64,000 nucleotides of DNA from Scortum barcoo (lineage: Eukaryota; Chordata; Actinopteri; Centrarchiformes; Terapontidae). The stretch covers positions 9,385,001 through 9,449,000 of the forward strand of contig CM041553.1 of NCBI GenBank assembly GCA_023238725.1. The letters run 5' to 3'. A model generated the notes under the pieces. That model saw only the letters and a list, made by a program, of their open reading frames with translations, did not search any database and had not been told where the DNA came from. The first letter of the stretch is position 1, and the number at the start of each line of letters is the position of its first letter. Both the position numbers and the translations under genes were made by a program. This document shows, piece after piece, positions 59,264 through 64,000 of this stretch.

Positions 59264-61655
59264 TAGGGGTGATTATTTTGAGGAGTCACTGTTATTGATC
59301 AACTGTTCTATCAAATTCCTGAAGATGTATGATGATCATTTTGTGCTAAGGGGCAGTAAGAATCTCACTTATTGCCCCTTAATCTTTAATTCATTGAAAG
59401 CTGTTGGACAGACATTATAGATGTTGTTTGGGAAACCAAGACAAAGGAAAACTGCTGATCAGCGTTATCTTGGTGTTTTATCATTCCTCTCCCAACAGGC
59501 AACCCAGTACCATTTTTTAGCATCAACATTCAAGGACAGGGGACACGGTGGAGTCCTCTACAATGGCCTGATGGTTAAAAACACAAGCTTGTGATTCATG
59601 TCAGTGGTCTGAATACTTAAAATGTTTGTTGAGGTCAGCAGCTGAATATCAGTAGATTTCTGATTTACTGATGATTTATGAACAAGTAGAGTTCAACAAG
59701 TTTGTACACCCAAATCTATCAGTCTGTTTTTAAGTTCAGCACAGGAGTGAAGATGTTTGGGCTTCTTCAGTGTGCAAAAGTCGTTTAACCTGTAACAATG
59801 CAATACTATAAAAGGCAGTTTGTTAGGGTTACCAACACTACCGAGCACTAGGACTACTAAATAGCTGCAGAACAAAACCTAACAGACAAACAAATAGGAA
59901 CAGTGGCTACGCATCAACACCAACCAATAAAATGGCCTTAAACAAAACCCATGCAAGAGCTCCCACTGACTTCAGCTCTGGAAACAGATGGAAAGCTGCT
60001 TTATACTCTCTTATAATTAAGAGACCCATGTGACAAATGCAGCGACTGCTGAGAGGAATTAGTGGCATAGATTCGCTTTAGCCACGGTATCATTTGTTCT
60101 CCTAGCTATTGACTCCCTGCTATGGGTTATATATAGGCCAATCTGTCACATGCTCGTCCCATTGTAGAATGAGACCTGTATCCTTTTGCTATTGGAAATC
60201 TGATCCTCCACTGGAAATCAATAGCATCCCATTTCCTCTTTGCTTGTCAAGGATTCAATAGATTACTGGCGTGGACTGGACTTCTGTTCAGTATTTTAAA
60301 AATGCAGGATTTATTATTGGTAAAACAGAGCATTATTACAACATATGTCATTTGATACACTGAAAACAATTTGGAGTACTATTTACTTAGACAAACCTAG
60401 GTAAGTTTTTCCACACACAAATGTTGAGTAAATTCTACAAGGGTGATTTTCAAGTAAACTTTACTTGCGGATATGAGTTATTCTTCCATGAATAACTCAG
60501 GTAACCTTTACTCATAATTATCAATATTGTCATTGAATTTTACTCTGTCATTATTAGTAAGTTATACTTAGACTCAGTTTGCATCAAACTGAAAATCTCA
60601 CATTAAAACATTTCAGGGTATTTCAGGGTATTTTTTAAATAGCTTTTCTAACTTTTATTTACAGGCTATATTCAAGTAACATTTACACAACTTACATAAT
60701 TTAATACTAATGTCTATGGCATAATGAGCCTTCAGAAAAAGTAAAGCAGCTCTGTTTACACAACACCACCTTTTGCACACACGAGTGGGTACTGTTTTGT
60801 ATTCACAAACACATTCACAAACACTGAAAGGTGTTTTCAATGAAGGTTTTGGAAACATGCTGACAGAACATTTGCATGGCAAAATCTTTTTTGCCAAAAG
60901 GTTCAAGTTAAGGCACTTTGAAATACAACATGTCTTTCATATCTGACAGGTACCTGTTATTCATAATTTAAAAAAAATTAAACAATTCTCTTGTACCTCA
61001 TGTACATCACAAGACCTCAATGAACTGTATCAAGAAAGGCCCAATGAGATATTCTAAGGTTTACCTTAAAAGATAAAATATTTTTCAAAATTCTGACATC
61101 ATTTTCTTTCTTTTGGCCAAAAATATGACAATTCTAAAATGGCCCAGAGTTGTTTTGTTGAGAGGCTAAAAACTAGCCCAGGAACAGTTTGAGCAGAACA
61201 TACTTTGCCAATCTACTGTATCCTTTTTATCCTTGAAGTCCATACAAAATACATTGAACATGTCCCGAGAACATTTACACAAATTGACCTAGTACATCTC
61301 AAAAGAAATTACTATTACAGCAGCCAAATGTTTCATCTTAAGAAGGACAGTATTTTAAGTTGAAAGGAGAAAATGCCGACATAACTATTTTTCTTTGGGC
61401 CCCAAAACTTGGACATTCTAAAGTGGCCCTAAAGGCTTAATACAGTGCAACAAGTTTAAGTTTAAAACCAGAAAAACCAAAAAAATAGACAAACTCAGCC
61501 AAATACTTTGCTTTGAGTGCTCTCTTTAGAAGACACAACATCTAGGAGTCTTTTTGGCCATCAACTGACCAAACGCTTCTACATGAATCTGCATTTTAAA
61601 AGAACAAGTTTTAAACATGTCAAACGTGCACTCACACTACAAGTTCGTTTCGCAG

Positions 61656-61880
61656 TTACTGGACTTTAGGTGACATTTTAAGGACATCAAACTCAAGAAA
61701 GAGCTTCTGGAAAACTTCAAATATGTACTTCAATTTTGGTGGGTAACTCAAGTTGAGTGCATAGATGATGCCCATGAGCAGGAGACAAGCCTTTGCAACA
61801 CTTCCACATTTGTCAAGTACCTGAGTTCCTTCGATTACAATGGACACATCAGCATGGGGCGGGCCTTCACATTCTTCACT
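61656..61880 (-). pseudogene. last-exon fragment of a teleost-expanded uncharacterised protein family
   Basis: The minus strand reads DVSIVIEGTQVLDKCGSVAK, then LLLMGIIYALNLSYPPKLKY and FEVFQKLFLEFDVLKMSPKV. I remember near-identical C-terminal sequences, with the IYALNLSYP and KLFLELD motifs, in many fish proteins annotated as uncharacterised, some near SAM-domain genes. A TGA lies in frame just upstream, so the coding part must start at a splice acceptor. The frame stops at TAA directly after SPKVQ, where relatives I recall continue a few residues (LKNKL-like), while this copy reads LRNEL after the stop. No full set of upstream exons is visible. It is likely a fragment or pseudogene; function unknown. 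Confidence 0.5.
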
Positions 61881-62577
61881 CACTCACATGGCACATATGT
61901 GAATCCATGTTCAGGTGCATAGTACTGCGTACAGAGCAGGTTTCTTGCAAAGTTAAAATGGCGACACAATTCAGTTTACACATTTCATAAAAGCATAAAT
62001 GAGAATAGAAAACATGATGGTGGATCAGTTGTCACTCTGACAAAATTTTAAATTTGAGACAATACTAGTTGTAAATAAAATTATATTAACACCTGTTTTG
62101 ACACCACAGCAACAACAAATAACCTCCTGGTCACCCAAAATAGCTCATTTATCTATTTAGTTTTGATTCTAACCTGCACATAAGAATGGATTGATGAATA
62201 TGCTTAAATACGGTTAAACCATTATAGAGTCTATCAGTTCCACTATTGACACCATTTTGGTGGGCATAAAAGACAATATGAACAAAAGACATTGAACTTT
62301 TATCAATTTTATGTTGTATTTTGCATTGTTAGCCAACCAGCTTTTATCCTGCCAATTTCAACACATCTTTCAACTTTTTCAACATCTTTCACAATTTGTA
62401 GTTGGAGCCAATGAGAAAGTCAAAGGTGTTGAAGGTGCTGCATTTTATTTCCAGTTGTTGATGTGTCTGATGAATAGCACTTCAATTTTTAAAAAGTTTT
62501 AACTAGACAATTGTATGTTTGTAAACCAATTCATTGATTGTATATAGCATGAGCTGGTATAAAATAAACTATTTACC

Positions 62578-62621
62578 ATGTAGTCTTTGATGAGCTCCCC
62601 CAGGAATTCAATATGTTGCTG
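62578..62621 (-). other. possible small exon of the same minus-strand gene fragment
   Basis: On the minus strand, TGTCTGTTAAAACAG is followed by a 42-nt open stretch encoding HIEFLGELIKDYM-like residues and then GTAAAT. The acceptor and donor context suggest an exon. I do not recognise the peptide with confidence. Confidence 0.3.
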
Positions 62622-62991
62622 TTTTAACAGACAGAAGATACTTTGTGCAGGGCCAACCATATGATATCACAAATTCATACATGTTTTGTTATTGTCAGTG
62701 GAAGCAGTATCAAACCGTACATGTCATCATAAAAAAACAACATACAAACAAAAGGTATGATATCCTGAATCTGATTTGATTGGTCCTCTGAAGGCTTTTT
62801 AGGGTTAAAACGTTAACAAAGTACGTACACAGATACTTACACAAGTGTGCATAGAGGAATGTCTCTTGAAAATAAGCAGACTGCTTCTGCTCTTCGGATG
62901 ATGTCCGACTGTTGCGCGCTATTGCAAGGTTTGAATGAGGTTGCCAGGTTTGCAAAGTAAAGTTTACCTGCTTTTTACAAGTTGATCACCT

Positions 62992-63032
62992 AATTAATAA
63001 ATTGAATACAAATTGTATTCAATTTATTAATT
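62992..63032. repeat. perfect palindrome with 20-bp arms
   Basis: AATTAATAAATTGAATACAA (62992-63011) is exactly complementary to 63013-63032 around a single central base. It lies just outside the leader-like segment of the possible element and could extrude as a cruciform. Confidence 0.9.
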
Positions 63033-63200
63033 GTCAGTTACACTTATATTTTCAAATTAAGTTAAAAATATACAAACAAATGTCAAGTAGCATGTCATAA
63101 AATTATGCTATTTTTTAAAGTAAAAGCGGAGTAATACAAAACTCTTGTAGAATTTAGTTTTCACATCAAAGTAATATTTACAAGGCCAAAAAAATCTTTT

Positions 63201-64000
63201 TAGCTTTTTAAATATAGAGTTCGAAAGCTATATGTTCTCATGTATACAGCACCACATCAACTCAATCAACCTGACCTGATCATTTATTAATATTGTCATG
63301 AACAGCTCCAGGGATCAATGTTGTTTTACAAAGGGGGTGATGGAAGGACGTGTTTGTGCATCCTCAGCAGAAAAAGGAAGAACTATGGTTACACAGTGTG
63401 ATCTATAGTCCCTTGTCAACCACACACACACACTGCCCTTTAACCTTCCAGAAACCAGAGATCCAGGAAGGAAGAGATAGAAGAGCCTCAAGTGTGCTGA
63501 TCTAAGCTGGGTCTGGCAGGGCCTTGCTTGTTTGCCCATGCAGGTTATGATGACTGGAGGAACTGGCAAGAAAATTCATCTTCTAGGATAAACTGGGCCA
63601 GGCTGCTGGGTTGGACTGGAGTATGCCAAAGTAGGCTAAACTGTGCATGGTTTGATAGCCCTGGGCATGACTGCATTCATTGAAATTGAACTGAAGAGAG
63701 CTAGACTGGACTAGTAGACTGGGGACAGTTGAACTGGATTGGACTAGACCAAACTGGACAGGACTTTACTGGACAAAGCTGGTCTGAAATAGGTGACTGT
63801 ACTGAAAATATATATACAGAAATAATGTCTGTTGGATTTATTTAGGATTAGCTAGATTTTAACCATCCTCAGACATGGTTAGATAGAAACATATGAAAGT
63901 TCATATTTTGATACTCTTTTCTCTGCAATAGCCATTCAACGTATTAATGTTGTGTAATAATGATACTGTGTAAACTAGAGACACAACCTGGATGTATGTG
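63201..64000. other. downstream DNA with ACTGGA-rich stretch
   Basis: No gene is recognised. From about 63550 to 63790 the sequence is rich in degenerate TGGACT/ACTGGA units. Confidence 0.5.
63550..63790. repeat. degenerate (ACTGGA)-type minisatellite
   Basis: Many near copies of ACTGGA/GACTGG occur at irregular spacing of roughly 6-12 bases (for example around 63612, 63703, 63712, 63735 and 63752). It looks like a decayed tandem array. Confidence 0.55.

Larger units (their letters stand above)
56509..60299. other. downstream intergenic DNA
   Basis: No coding exon is supported on either strand. It contains an AATAAA (57522), a CA repeat (58174-58194) and a GT repeat (59232-59261). Confidence 0.6.
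60300..63200 (-). mobile_element. possible decayed gene-carrying element (minus strand)
   Basis: TAAATTCTACAAG at 60429-60441 recurs inverted at 63144-63156, with loosely similar AT-rich flanks (AAGTAAACTTTAC-type). Between them, on the minus strand, are a GC-richer, leader-like segment ending in GTAAGT (near 62840), a short exon-like piece (62578-62621) and the exon-like frame at 61656-61880. Two degenerate direct repeats also occur (61115-61165 and 61393-61440). The boundaries and the idea of one element are inference. Confidence 0.35.

Noticed and set aside
55285..64000. Search for an mxi1-like helix-loop-helix gene expected downstream
   Set aside because: No matching exon seen. It may lie beyond the window.

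Overview
The window looks like teleost fish DNA, probably a percomorph. It is intron-rich and AT-leaning, with many CA/GT microsatellites and several short inverted-repeat DNA transposons of kinds I recall as common in percomorph genomes. The organism call is an inference. It rests on the gene's protein sequence, compact exons with consensus splice sites, and the repeat types.

The one gene I can support is gamma-adducin (add3) on the + strand. Fourteen coding exons run from the ATG at 21079 to the TGA at 52584. They join in frame to give about 681 residues, close to the 674/706 residues I recall for human ADD3 isoforms. The protein has the adducin N-terminus, an aldolase-II-like head, a neck, a variable tail, and a lysine-rich MARCKS-related C-terminus. 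Adducin caps actin filament barbed ends and recruits spectrin to actin under the plasma membrane. A 2.7 kb 3' UTR ends near the AATAAA at 55256.

Layout: 1-21028 is upstream sequence or a long 5' intron with no recognised coding exon. It holds a Harbinger-like MITE (6056-6580), a decayed MITE (16764-17352), and a GC-box/E-box region (about 14760-15560) that could be a promoter with a 5' non-coding exon. 21029-52584 is the gene. Its introns carry four further inverted-repeat elements, G-quadruplex-type tracts and microsatellites. 55285-64000 is downstream DNA with a hAT-like MITE (55915-56508) and, at about 60.3-63.2 kb, a possible decayed element. That element carries a minus-strand exon resembling a teleost-expanded protein family.

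The points most worth a second look concern splicing. The acceptor before the start-codon exon is directly followed by a consensus donor, which makes a recursive-splice-type motif. Exon 13 ends at a non-canonical or weak donor about 15 bases before a CA microsatellite. Exon 14 is a frame-neutral exon behind a long C-rich tract and may be alternatively spliced. I see no RNA genes, CRISPR arrays or operon-like structures, and no convincing novel system beyond these.
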